A DNA stretch of 19,989 nt, taken from the NCBI GenBank assembly GCA_002427465.1, contig DIRC01000005.1, positions 42,262 to 62,250 of the forward strand. Direction: 5' to 3'. Within the stretch, counting starts at the first letter, position 1. Each line of letters begins with the position of its first letter. The notes beneath the pieces were generated by a model that was not told where the DNA came from, did not search any database, and was given only the letters and a program-made list of their open reading frames with translations. Position numbers and translations under genes: made by a program. The stretch is from Clostridiales bacterium UBA5446. GTDB lineage: Bacteria; Bacillota; Clostridia; Oscillospirales; Oscillospiraceae. Below, piece by piece: positions 7,023 through 13,503 of the stretch.

Positions 7023-7952
7023 TCAATGTGGGACGGCGCTGAAGCAGTGCCAGCCGTCTTCATGACGGTGCTCGGTGATCGCGAAGGCCGCGTCGGCCAG
7101 GGCTTCGGCTACCTCGTCCTGACGCCCGTCCAGGATTCCAGAGCAGATGAAAACGCCGTGGGGCGCCAGAAATTCCCGGGCGATTGGCGCAAGTGGGATG
7201 ATCACGTCCGCGACGATGTTGGCCAGCACGATGTCATAGCCCGAGCCAAAAGTCTCGCGCAGGGCCGCGTTTTTCAGAATATCGCCCGCATAGATTTTGA
7301 AGGTCATGTCGGTTATGCCGTTCAGCCCGGCATTTTTAAGCGCGATGTCCGGCGCGTTGGGGTCAATGTCGCAGCCGACGACCATGGCGCAGCCGAGCAC
7401 CATGGCGGCTATACCGAGGATTCCGCTGCCGCAACCGATGTCCAGCACAAATTTTTCCCTTGCCGCGGCCTTTTCCAGGGCGTTTAGGCACATCCGGGTC
7501 GTGGCGTGGCTGCCTGTCCCGAAGGCAAGCCCCGGGTCCAGGCGCAGAATTCGTCTGGGGCTGTCACTGGGGATCGGTTCCCATTCCGGAAGGATAAGCA
7601 GCCGTTCGCCCACCGGGATGGGCCTATAATACTGCTTCCAGTTATTTTCCCAGTCCGCGTCGTCCACAATCCCAACGTCAGGTTCCATGCCCAGGACGCC
7701 GGCCATGCGGGACAGGGATGCCCGGCCGCCGTCATCGTCCGGCAGGTAGAGCTTAACCCTGGAAACGCCTGCGTAGCGCTTGGCCAGGTCCTCGTCGACG
7801 TAGTCCCAGTATTGCCGGTTGGCCTCAAGAAAGTTTCTGAAATCGGCCTCGTCCTCAATGACCAGGCCCTCCGCGCCCAGGGCAGTCAGCTTTTCACATA
7901 ATTCGTCTATGTCCGCGCCTTCGGTTTTAAAGGCGGCTTCAATCCAGCGCAT
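7023..7952 (-). CDS. prmA: Ribosomal protein L11 methyltransferase
   Basis: 309 residues, the usual length. PrmA trimethylates several amino groups of ribosomal protein L11 using S-adenosylmethionine. An N-terminal substrate-recognition part (about 1-120) is followed by the conserved DPGLAFGTGSHATT (139-152), the SAM-binding motif VLDIGCGSGILGIAA (169-183), an acidic ribose-binding position in GCDIDPNA, and NIVADVI near 245, the counterpart of the family's NILA motif. The ATG at 7952 has AAGGAG 7 bases upstream. It lies 59 bases after hpf, with a hairpin terminator between them whose T-run leads straight into the ribosome binding site, so there is no room for a separate promoter after the hairpin. 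Expression must come from read-through or from a start inside hpf. Confidence 0.95.
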   Translation of the reverse strand: MRWIEAAFKTEGADIDELCEKLTALGAEGLVIEDEADFRNFLEANRQYWDYVDEDLAKRYAGVSRVKLYLPDDDGGRASLSRMAGVLGMEPDVGIVDDADWENNWKQYYRPIPVGERLLILPEWEPIPSDSPRRILRLDPGLAFGTGSHATTRMCLNALEKAAAREKFVLDIGCGSGILGIAAMVLGCAMVVGCDIDPNAPDIALKNAGLNGITDMTFKIYAGDILKNAALRETFGSGYDIVLANIVADVIIPLAPIAREFLAPHGVFICSGILDGRQDEVAEALADAAFAITEHRHEDGWHCFSAVPH

Positions 7953-7964
7953 ACAAGTCTCCTT

Positions 7965-7990
7965 AAAAAAGTCCCGCCGTAAGGCGGGAC
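7965..7990 (-). terminator. Rho-independent terminator or attenuator between hpf and prmA
   Basis: On the minus strand GTCCCGCC (7990-7983), a TTAC loop and GGCGGGAC (7978-7971) form an 8-bp GC-rich stem, directly followed by six T (7970-7965) and then the AAGGAG of prmA. It looks like a classical intrinsic terminator for hpf, but it precedes prmA with no promoter in between. Confidence 0.85.
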
Positions 7991-8011
7991 CGTGTTATTT
8001 AAGCCTGAGTT

Positions 8012-8554
8012 TTATTCTTCCTGATCGGTGATCAGGCCGTAGCCGCCGTCTTTCCGGCGGTAAACGACGGAAAAGGCGTCCTCATCCTCAGTGTTCTTGA
8101 AGGCAAAGAAGGTGTGGCCCAGCAGGTTCATCTGCAGGATGGCCTCCTCAACGCACATGGGGGCGATGTAAAACTTTTTGTTGCGGATGATCTTAAACTC
8201 TTCCTCATTTTCATCGCCGGAGGGGACATATACAGGTTTGACCTCACGCTCCAGAGCGCCGTCTCTCAGGCGCTTTTCCAGCCGGGTCTTGTTTTTTCTG
8301 ATTTGGCGCTCAATTCCCGCGACGGCGGAGTCGACAGAGGCGTACATATCGCTCGTTAACTCGCTCATGCGGTAAAACATGCCGTTATTTCTAAGGGTTA
8401 CCTCGGCCCTAAAACGGCCGCGCTCTGTGCTGAAGGTGACATATGCGTGACTTTCGGTTTTGAACAGCCGGTCGATCTTGCCGATCTTTTTCTCGGAATA
8501 GGCTCGCAGCTCGTCGGAGACCGCCATCTTTTTTTCGGTAAAAGTGAACTTCAT
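8012..8554 (-). CDS. hpf: Ribosome hibernation promoting factor, long form
   Basis: 180 residues, the long HPF form of Firmicutes. The N-terminal domain (about 1-100: MKFTFTEKKMAVSDELR, YSEKKIGKIDRLF, then a basic helix RQIRKNKTRLEKRL) sits in the 30S decoding region. A linker leads to a C-terminal domain (about 125-175: IRNKKFYIAPMCVEEAILQMNLLGH, FFAFKNTEDE) that pairs with a second copy to join two 70S ribosomes into an inactive 100S dimer in starved or resting cells. The ATG at 8554 follows AAGGAG by 9 bases. It has its own promoter (near 8596) with a palindrome over the upstream part. A strong terminator follows the stop, then prmA. Confidence 0.96.
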   Translation of the reverse strand: MKFTFTEKKMAVSDELRAYSEKKIGKIDRLFKTESHAYVTFSTERGRFRAEVTLRNNGMFYRMSELTSDMYASVDSAVAGIERQIRKNKTRLEKRLRDGALEREVKPVYVPSGDENEEEFKIIRNKKFYIAPMCVEEAILQMNLLGHTFFAFKNTEDEDAFSVVYRRKDGGYGLITDQEE

Positions 8555-8595
8555 TGGTTCCAGCTCCTTCCGGCATAATGTGTTTCGCTACATAC

Positions 8596-8604
8596 AGTAT
8601 AGCA
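8596..8604 (-). promoter_or_regulatory. Extended -10 promoter of hpf
   Basis: On the minus strand TGC followed by TATACT (8601-8596) forms an extended -10 box. No good -35 box is seen 17 bases upstream, where the 15-bp palindrome at 8607-8621 lies instead. This suggests dependence on the extended -10 or on an activator. A stress sigma factor cannot be excluded. Confidence 0.55.
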
Positions 8605-8606
8605 CA

Positions 8607-8621
8607 TATTCAGCCTGAATA
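8607..8621. promoter_or_regulatory. 15-bp palindrome over the hpf promoter, candidate operator
   Basis: TATTCAG-C-CTGAATA is a perfect inverted repeat with 7-base arms and a single central base. It covers the spacer and -35 region of the hpf promoter. It is not followed by a T-run, so it does not look like a terminator for the LRR gene upstream. The binding protein is unknown. Confidence 0.45.
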
Positions 8622-8639
8622 GAAGAAATATTTGTAAGT

Positions 8640-10586
8640 TCACTGGCCGTATATCTCGCATTTTGGGAGGGCGGCGCTCAGCTCGGCAATCTGCGCCTCG
8701 GTCAGTCCGCTGCCGCCGATATAGAGGGTGCGAAGGCCGGACAGGGAATAGAGCGGAGATGGGTCAGTTACGGCGCAGCCGTCCAGGCTTAGTGTGACGA
8801 GCTTTTTCAGCTCGGAAAGGGCCGTCAGGTCCGTCACGGCGGTATAGTCCAGGGAAAGCTGGGTCAGGCCGGTGCAGGCGCTAAGGGCGGAGATATCCGA
8901 AAGCTCGGCATTATAGCTCAGGTGAAGCTCGGTAAGCGCGGTGCAGGAACCAAGGGCCGTGATGTCCTTTATCTTGTTCTTCATCAGATCCAGAACCCGG
9001 AGCTTTGTATGATTCTTCAGCGGGCCGATATCCGAAACGCCGTTGCCGGAAAGCTCCAGAACCTCCAGGCCGGAGAGGGTATAAAGCGGGGAAATGTCAC
9101 TGATTTTGTTATTGTTCAGCAGAAGGGCGGTCAGGTTCCTGAAGCGGGTGACGTCGGTGATGTCCTTGACGGATTTGCCGGAGGCGTCCACAGTGGCGTC
9201 CGTGGATTTATATTCCCCGCTGCCCAGCTTAATGCGATACACCAGCTCGGAATGGGATACGCTGCATCCGGGCAGCGCCAGCTTCAGCTTGTCCACCGCG
9301 TCGCCGGTCAGATCCCCATTGTCGTCTATGGAAAGCTCCCGAAGGCCTGTCAGAGCGGCCAGGGCGGTCAGGTCGCCGTCATCAAGCCCGGTGTTTTTGA
9401 GCCCCAGCTTTTCCAGCTTTGCCAGGCCCAGCAGGGGACTTACGTTCTTGAGCGGGTTGCCGTTCAGATAAAGCTCCGTAAGCTCGGTCAGCTCCGTCAG
9501 GGCGGCGATCTTTGTGATCTTGTTGCCGTCCGCGTCAAGATATTGAAGGCCGGTCAGCCCCATCAGCGGCGAGAGGTCGGTTACCTTGTTGTTCCAGATG
9601 CACAGCCAGGTGAGATTCGGAAGATCCACCAGCGCCGTCAGATCGGACACGCTGTTATTTTTCAGGTTCAGCGTCGTGAGAGCCGTGCACTGGGACAGGA
9701 CGGAAATGTCGTCGATCCCCTTGCCCGAAAGGTCAAGCTCGGTGACGTCCGACATAAAGGTAACGCCGCCAAGAGAGATTTCGACGGCCTCGGACAGGGC
9801 CTCCTCGGATTGGATGCCGCACAGGGGCAGGGCTTCTTCAAGGTCTTTAAGCTGGGATTGGGTGATTTCAATCTCCTTGATGCTCAGCAGGGTAAGCCGC
9901 CCGAGACCGTAAAGGGGAGAAAAATCCGTAATGGGATTCTTATCCAGATAAAGGGTGCGCAGGTTGGAAAGGTCCGCAAGGGGGGACAGGTCGGATATGG
10001 CGTTGCCGCTGAGAATAAGGCTGGTCAGCTCCGACAGGCCGGACAGGGCTGAGATGTCGGCAATTTCGCAGCCCTCAACCGTCAGGCTGGTGAGGGACGA
10101 CAGCCCGCCGATGGCCGTCATGTCCGCGGGCGAAACATCGGTGTTTCTGATAATGAGGCTTTTCACGTCCGGGGCGACATTCTGGCCTGCGATTTCAACG
10201 CTTTCCCCCCCGCCTTCCTCCGACAGCTTGTCCCGGTATTCCGTCAGCAGGCGGTCGGCCTCGGGGCTATCGCCTCCCCTGAGCCAGCCCTCCAGCACGG
10301 CCACGGCAGCGGGATAATCGTCCTTGGCGGCGTAGGACCTGGCCAGCAGCAGGGCGCATTCCTCGGTATCGCTGATGCGCCTGGCCTCGCCGAGCATGGC
10401 AATGGCGCCGTCGTAGTCCCCGCCGATATAATAGACCATGGCCGTCTCGTACTTATTGTCATAGTCCCTTTTCTCCGAGAGTCTTCCGATAATCAAAACG
10501 GCCGAAATCACCGCGGCCACCAGAAGCAGGGCGATGACGGTGAGGAGCGTGAGGCTTTTTTTGCTGAACTTTAGTTTCGCTTTCAT
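8640..10586 (-). CDS. Membrane-anchored leucine-rich-repeat protein with TPR-like N-terminal region
   Basis: 648 residues from the ATG at 10586, chosen because AAGGA lies 8 bases upstream and the gene then starts 11 bases after the aminopeptidase stop; an in-frame TTG at 10610 has no such site. A basic N-terminus and one hydrophobic segment (about 12-34) anchor it, with the bulk outside the cell. Residues about 42-120 (YYIGGDYDGAIAMLGEA, LARSYAAKDDYPAAVAVLEG) look like two TPR-type helical pairs. The rest is a leucine-rich-repeat solenoid of about 22-residue units of the LxxLxLxxNxIxDIsPL type, as in internalins. The solenoid falls into three modules (about 139-258, 268-443, 450-646), each closed by ALPLCGI, ALPGCSV or ALPKCEI. 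No sortase signal is seen. A protein-binding surface role is likely; the partner is unknown. Confidence 0.88.
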   Translation of the reverse strand: MKAKLKFSKKSLTLLTVIALLLVAAVISAVLIIGRLSEKRDYDNKYETAMVYYIGGDYDGAIAMLGEARRISDTEECALLLARSYAAKDDYPAAVAVLEGWLRGGDSPEADRLLTEYRDKLSEEGGGESVEIAGQNVAPDVKSLIIRNTDVSPADMTAIGGLSSLTSLTVEGCEIADISALSGLSELTSLILSGNAISDLSPLADLSNLRTLYLDKNPITDFSPLYGLGRLTLLSIKEIEITQSQLKDLEEALPLCGIQSEEALSEAVEISLGGVTFMSDVTELDLSGKGIDDISVLSQCTALTTLNLKNNSVSDLTALVDLPNLTWLCIWNNKVTDLSPLMGLTGLQYLDADGNKITKIAALTELTELTELYLNGNPLKNVSPLLGLAKLEKLGLKNTGLDDGDLTALAALTGLRELSIDDNGDLTGDAVDKLKLALPGCSVSHSELVYRIKLGSGEYKSTDATVDASGKSVKDITDVTRFRNLTALLLNNNKISDISPLYTLSGLEVLELSGNGVSDIGPLKNHTKLRVLDLMKNKIKDITALGSCTALTELHLSYNAELSDISALSACTGLTQLSLDYTAVTDLTALSELKKLVTLSLDGCAVTDPSPLYSLSGLRTLYIGGSGLTEAQIAELSAALPKCEIYGQ

Positions 10587-10597
10587 GTGCATCATCC

Positions 10598-11827
10598 TTA
10601 AAAAGCCCAATTGCCGGAGCGGAAAATCTCCGCCTGCTCTCCATTTCGCCGTATGCCGGTAATGGCAAGGTCAGGCGTGCCGATCATGAAGTCCTCATGG
10701 ATGATCGAGTCGTTTATGCCCTTGGCCCGGCATTCTTCAAGAGTATAGCGCTCATAGCCGTCCAGGCAGTTTGTAAAACCGGAGCCGAGGGCCAGGTGGC
10801 ATGCGGCGTTCTCGTCAAAAAGCGTGTTATAGAACATCAGGCCGGAATTGCTGATGGGGCTGTTATGGGGCACCAGCGCGCACTCGCCCAGCATGTCTGA
10901 GCCATCGCCCATGGAGATGATGGTGCGCAGGGCTTCCTCGTTCTTTTCGGCGTGAACCTCCGCAGCCCTGCCATTTTCAAAGCGGATGGAGAAATTTTCA
11001 ATCAGAACGCCGCGGAATGCCAGAGGCCGGGAGGAATAGACAATGCCTTCGGCTTCGCCCTTCATGGGGCTGATAAATACCTCCTCGGAGGGAATGTTCG
11101 GGTTATAGACCACGCCGGTGCCAAGCGTGGTTTCCGCGCCGGCCAGGAAGCGGGAATCCGGAATCAGGCCCACCCGCAGGTCGGTGCCGTTGCCGGCTTT
11201 GTATATGAGAGTCTTCAGATTAAGGCTGTTGAGGTGCTCGCAGCGGTGCTTAAGATCCGCGTTATGCATTTCCCAGGCTTTGATGGGGTCGGTCCCGTCG
11301 GCGCGGGAGGTATAGAGGATGGCTTCCCAGAGCCTTTCCACCGCCTTGCCCGCGGAAAGCTCCGGAAACATTTTTTTCGCCCACTTTTCACCGGGGACGG
11401 CGGCGATGCACCACTGATATTTGTTGTCCATCGTATCCCGGATGGGCTTGATGACCTTCTGGCGGGATCGCGTGCCCCCGGCCCACTTTCCCTGGTCTAT
11501 GCCGTTCAGCCCGTCCGGGTCCGCAGACTCCAGATAGATCATGGCGGGCAGGGTTTCCGCCCGGTGGCGCAGCCGCATTTCCTCCCACTTGTCCACCTTG
11601 CCGAGCACGGCGGGTTTCTGATACCTTACGTGCAGCTTTGTGAGCGGCTGGTGCTCCCATTCCACCGCCACCTCGGACGCCCCCGCGCGGTAACATTCGT
11701 GCACTAGGGTTTTCACAAATTCCGGCTGATCCAGCTCGGCCCTGATAACAACGGCCTGGCCCTTTTGGACGTTCGCGCCAGTGCCGGCGATCAGGCGCGC
11801 GTATTGTTTAAGAACAGTTTTTTTCAT
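10598..11827 (-). CDS. M29-family metallo-aminopeptidase
   Basis: 409 residues, the usual length of the AmpS/PepS/aminopeptidase T family. These cytoplasmic dimers remove N-terminal residues from peptides using two divalent metals. The expected ligands can be seen: Glu in NIPSEEVF (248/249), E315 in LGECALVPH, H344 in CHLALGSG, and H377 and D379 in IIHEDFMIG. The C-terminal pattern FMIGTPDLAITG is also typical. The ATG at 11827 has GAGGG about 9 bases upstream. The promoter (TATAAT at 11894-11889 on the minus strand) overlaps that of glyS on the other strand. The stop is only 11 bases before the LRR-protein ATG, so the two genes are co-transcribed; a functional link between peptidase and LRR protein is not evident. 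Natural substrate preference is unknown. Confidence 0.93.
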   Translation of the reverse strand: MKKTVLKQYARLIAGTGANVQKGQAVVIRAELDQPEFVKTLVHECYRAGASEVAVEWEHQPLTKLHVRYQKPAVLGKVDKWEEMRLRHRAETLPAMIYLESADPDGLNGIDQGKWAGGTRSRQKVIKPIRDTMDNKYQWCIAAVPGEKWAKKMFPELSAGKAVERLWEAILYTSRADGTDPIKAWEMHNADLKHRCEHLNSLNLKTLIYKAGNGTDLRVGLIPDSRFLAGAETTLGTGVVYNPNIPSEEVFISPMKGEAEGIVYSSRPLAFRGVLIENFSIRFENGRAAEVHAEKNEEALRTIISMGDGSDMLGECALVPHNSPISNSGLMFYNTLFDENAACHLALGSGFTNCLDGYERYTLEECRAKGINDSIIHEDFMIGTPDLAITGIRRNGEQAEIFRSGNWAF

Positions 11828-11864
11828 TTTGCAGATCCCTCATTTAGTAAAAGTTTAACGTTTG

Positions 11865-11893
11865 TTGCGAAATACCGCGCTCTGTGCTATTAT
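11865..11893 (+). promoter_or_regulatory. Promoter of the glyS operon
   Basis: TTGCGA (11865-11870) is followed after 17 bases by TATTAT (11888-11893), matching consensus at four and five positions. Transcription would start near 11900 and give a leader of about 175 bases before glyS. The -10 box overlaps the -10 box of the divergent aminopeptidase promoter almost completely. Confidence 0.6.
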
Positions 11894-11909
11894 AACATGA
11901 ATTGCACAG
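11882..11909. promoter_or_regulatory. Inverted repeat flanking the shared -10 boxes
   Basis: CTGTGC (11882-11887) and GCACAG (11904-11909) are inverted copies separated by 16 bases that contain both -10 boxes. The spacing places the half-sites about two helical turns apart on the same face, which suits a dimeric regulator. Six-base arms are short enough for chance. Confidence 0.35.
11889..11897 (-). promoter_or_regulatory. Extended -10 promoter of the aminopeptidase-LRR operon
   Basis: On the minus strand TGT followed by perfect TATAAT (11894-11889) gives an extended -10 box. No convincing -35 box is seen. It shares its -10 DNA with the plus-strand glyS promoter, so the two polymerases cannot occupy both at once. 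Confidence 0.6.
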
Positions 11910-11977
11910 CAATTTATGCTTTTCGCCATGCAGCGCAGGCGGTTTTTAGCGCCCGCCCGGTCGAAAGCGGATGCGCG

Positions 11978-12060
11978 ATCACTGCTTTGCAGTGATAATA
12001 TCACAGTTTTTAGACGGACGCACTATTTTATGAAAAATCTCCGCAGAAAGCCATCTGCGG
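11978..12060 (+). other. Hairpins in the glyS leader
   Basis: ATCACTGC (11978-11985) pairs perfectly with GCAGTGAT (11989-11996) around TTT. The GTGAT at 11992-11996 can instead pair with ATCAC at 12000-12004, which is followed by AGTTTTTA, so the two structures exclude each other. A third hairpin, CCGCAGA/TCTGCGG (12041-12047 and 12054-12060), stands immediately before the glyS ribosome binding site. No T-box sequence was found, although many Firmicute aminoacyl-tRNA synthetase genes use one. The 248-base gap 11828-12075 holds these elements and the divergent promoters, and no clear gene. Confidence 0.35.
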
Positions 12061-12075
12061 GAAAGGAAGACTGAC

Positions 12076-13500
12076 ATGGAAAACAACAGAAAGACAATGG
12101 ACAAGCTGGTGGCCCTGTGTAAAAACCGGGGCTTCATCTACGCCGGATCGGAAATTTACGGGGGGCTTGCCAACTCCTGGGACTACGGCCCGCTGGGCGT
12201 GGAGCTGAAAAACAACATCAAAAAGGCGTGGTGGAAGAAATTCGTTCAGGAAAACCAGTATAACGTGGGCCTGGACTCCGCCATCCTGATGAATCCGCAG
12301 GTTTGGGTGGCGTCGGGGCACGTGACCACTTTCAACGACCCCCTCATCGACTGCAAGTCCTGCAAAATGCGCCACCGGGCCGACAAGCTTATTGAGGGCT
12401 GGCTGTCCGAAAACCCGCGGGATGGCGTCCTGGTGGAGGCGATGACCAACGGGGACATGGTCGCCTTTATCCGGGATAACAGTATACCCTGCCCCGGCTG
12501 CGGCAAATCGGATTTTACCGACATCCGCAAGTTCAATCTGATGTTCAAGACCCATCAGGGCGTGACGGAGGATTCCGCCGCCGAGGTTTACCTGCGCCCG
12601 GAAACGGCTCAGGGCATATTTGTCAATTTTAAAAATATCCAGCGCACCACACGGCGGAAAATACCCTTCGGCGTCTGCCAGGTGGGCAAGAGCTTCAGAA
12701 ACGAGATCACCCCGGGCAACTTCATCTTCCGGATCCGGGAGTTCGAGCAGATGGAGCTGGAGTTCTTTTGCGAGCCCGGCACCGATCTGGAGTGGTTTTC
12801 CTACTGGCGCGAATTCTGCCATAACTGGCTGCTGGGCCTGGGGATGGCGGATGAAAATCTGCGTCTGCGGGATCACGAGAAGGAGGAGCTTTCCTTCTAC
12901 TCGAAAGCGACGACGGATTTCGAGTATTTGTTCCCATTCGGCTGGGGCGAGCTTTGGGGCGTCGCCGACCGGACGGATTACGACCTGACCCAGCACCAGA
13001 ACACCTCGGGTCAGGATCTGACATATTATGATCAGGAGAGGAACACCCACTATATTCCTTATGTTATCGAGCCTTCCCTAGGGGCGGACCGCGTAACGCT
13101 GGCCTTTTTATGCGACGCTTACGACGAGGAACTGCTGGATGCTGAAAAGAACGACAGCCGCGCGGTTCTCCGACTGCACCCGGCTCTGGCGCCAATTAAA
13201 TGCGCGGTGCTCCCACTTTCTAAGAAGGCGGTGCTTTCCGATCCGGCCCGCCGGCTGTGCGGTGAGCTTTCCAAGCATTTTATGTGTGAATACGATGATA
13301 CCGGCTCTATCGGCAAGCGCTACCGCCGCCAGGACGAGATCGGCACACCCTTCTGCGTGACCCTGGATTTTACCACCGTGGGCGATGAAAAGACCCCTGC
13401 CGACGGCTGTGTGACGGTCCGGGAGCGGGACAGCATGACCCAGGAGCGTATTCCCATGGACAGACTGAAAGATTACCTTCTTGAAAAGCTGGCATATTAA
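12076..13500 (+). CDS. glyS: Glycyl-tRNA synthetase, dimeric (alpha2) type
   Basis: 474 residues, single-chain class II enzyme (also named GlyQS), not the alpha2beta2 form. It charges tRNA-Gly with glycine. N-terminal YAGSEIYGGLANSWDYGPLG (22-41) is the typical motif 1 region. Paired cysteines CKSC (93-96) and CPGC (139-142) suggest a zinc site in the insertion. Motif 2 is FRNEITPGNFIFRIREFEQME (207-227) and motif 3 is PSLGADRVTLAF (333-344). The anticodon-binding domain is at about 370-474. The ATG at 12076 follows an AAAGGA site by about 9 bases; a hairpin stands just before that site, and a 14-codon frame (12030-12074) ends one base before the start. It heads the plus-strand operon: the LtaS-like gene begins 3 bases after its stop. 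Confidence 0.97.
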   Translation: MENNRKTMDKLVALCKNRGFIYAGSEIYGGLANSWDYGPLGVELKNNIKKAWWKKFVQENQYNVGLDSAILMNPQVWVASGHVTTFNDPLIDCKSCKMRHRADKLIEGWLSENPRDGVLVEAMTNGDMVAFIRDNSIPCPGCGKSDFTDIRKFNLMFKTHQGVTEDSAAEVYLRPETAQGIFVNFKNIQRTTRRKIPFGVCQVGKSFRNEITPGNFIFRIREFEQMELEFFCEPGTDLEWFSYWREFCHNWLLGLGMADENLRLRDHEKEELSFYSKATTDFEYLFPFGWGELWGVADRTDYDLTQHQNTSGQDLTYYDQERNTHYIPYVIEPSLGADRVTLAFLCDAYDEELLDAEKNDSRAVLRLHPALAPIKCAVLPLSKKAVLSDPARRLCGELSKHFMCEYDDTGSIGKRYRRQDEIGTPFCVTLDFTTVGDEKTPADGCVTVRERDSMTQERIPMDRLKDYLLEKLAY

Positions 13501-13503
13501 TTC

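Noticed and set aside
8607..8621. Palindrome as a terminator of the LRR gene
   Set aside because: The stem is AT-rich and not followed by a T-run on the minus strand; it fits better as an operator in the hpf promoter.
8922..10052. Open frame of 376 codons on the plus strand
   Set aside because: Antisense to the LRR gene; its apparent repeats are the mirror of the LRR repeats.
8760..10100. Regularly spaced DNA repeats that could suggest CRISPR or a satellite
   Set aside because: The periodicity is about 66 bases and coincides with 22-residue leucine-rich repeats in a good coding frame; the units diverge as protein repeats do.
10587..10610. Longer LRR-protein start at TTG 10610
   Set aside because: It would overlap the aminopeptidase gene and has no ribosome binding site; AAGGA lies downstream of it and fits the ATG at 10586.
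11828..12075. T-box riboswitch expected before glyS
   Set aside because: The conserved AGGGTGGNACCGCG-type sequence is not present, and no large specifier stem could be drawn.
12028..13050. Open frame of 340 codons on the minus strand
   Set aside because: Antisense to glyS, which shows all class II synthetase motifs; no ribosome binding site or motif in the antisense product.
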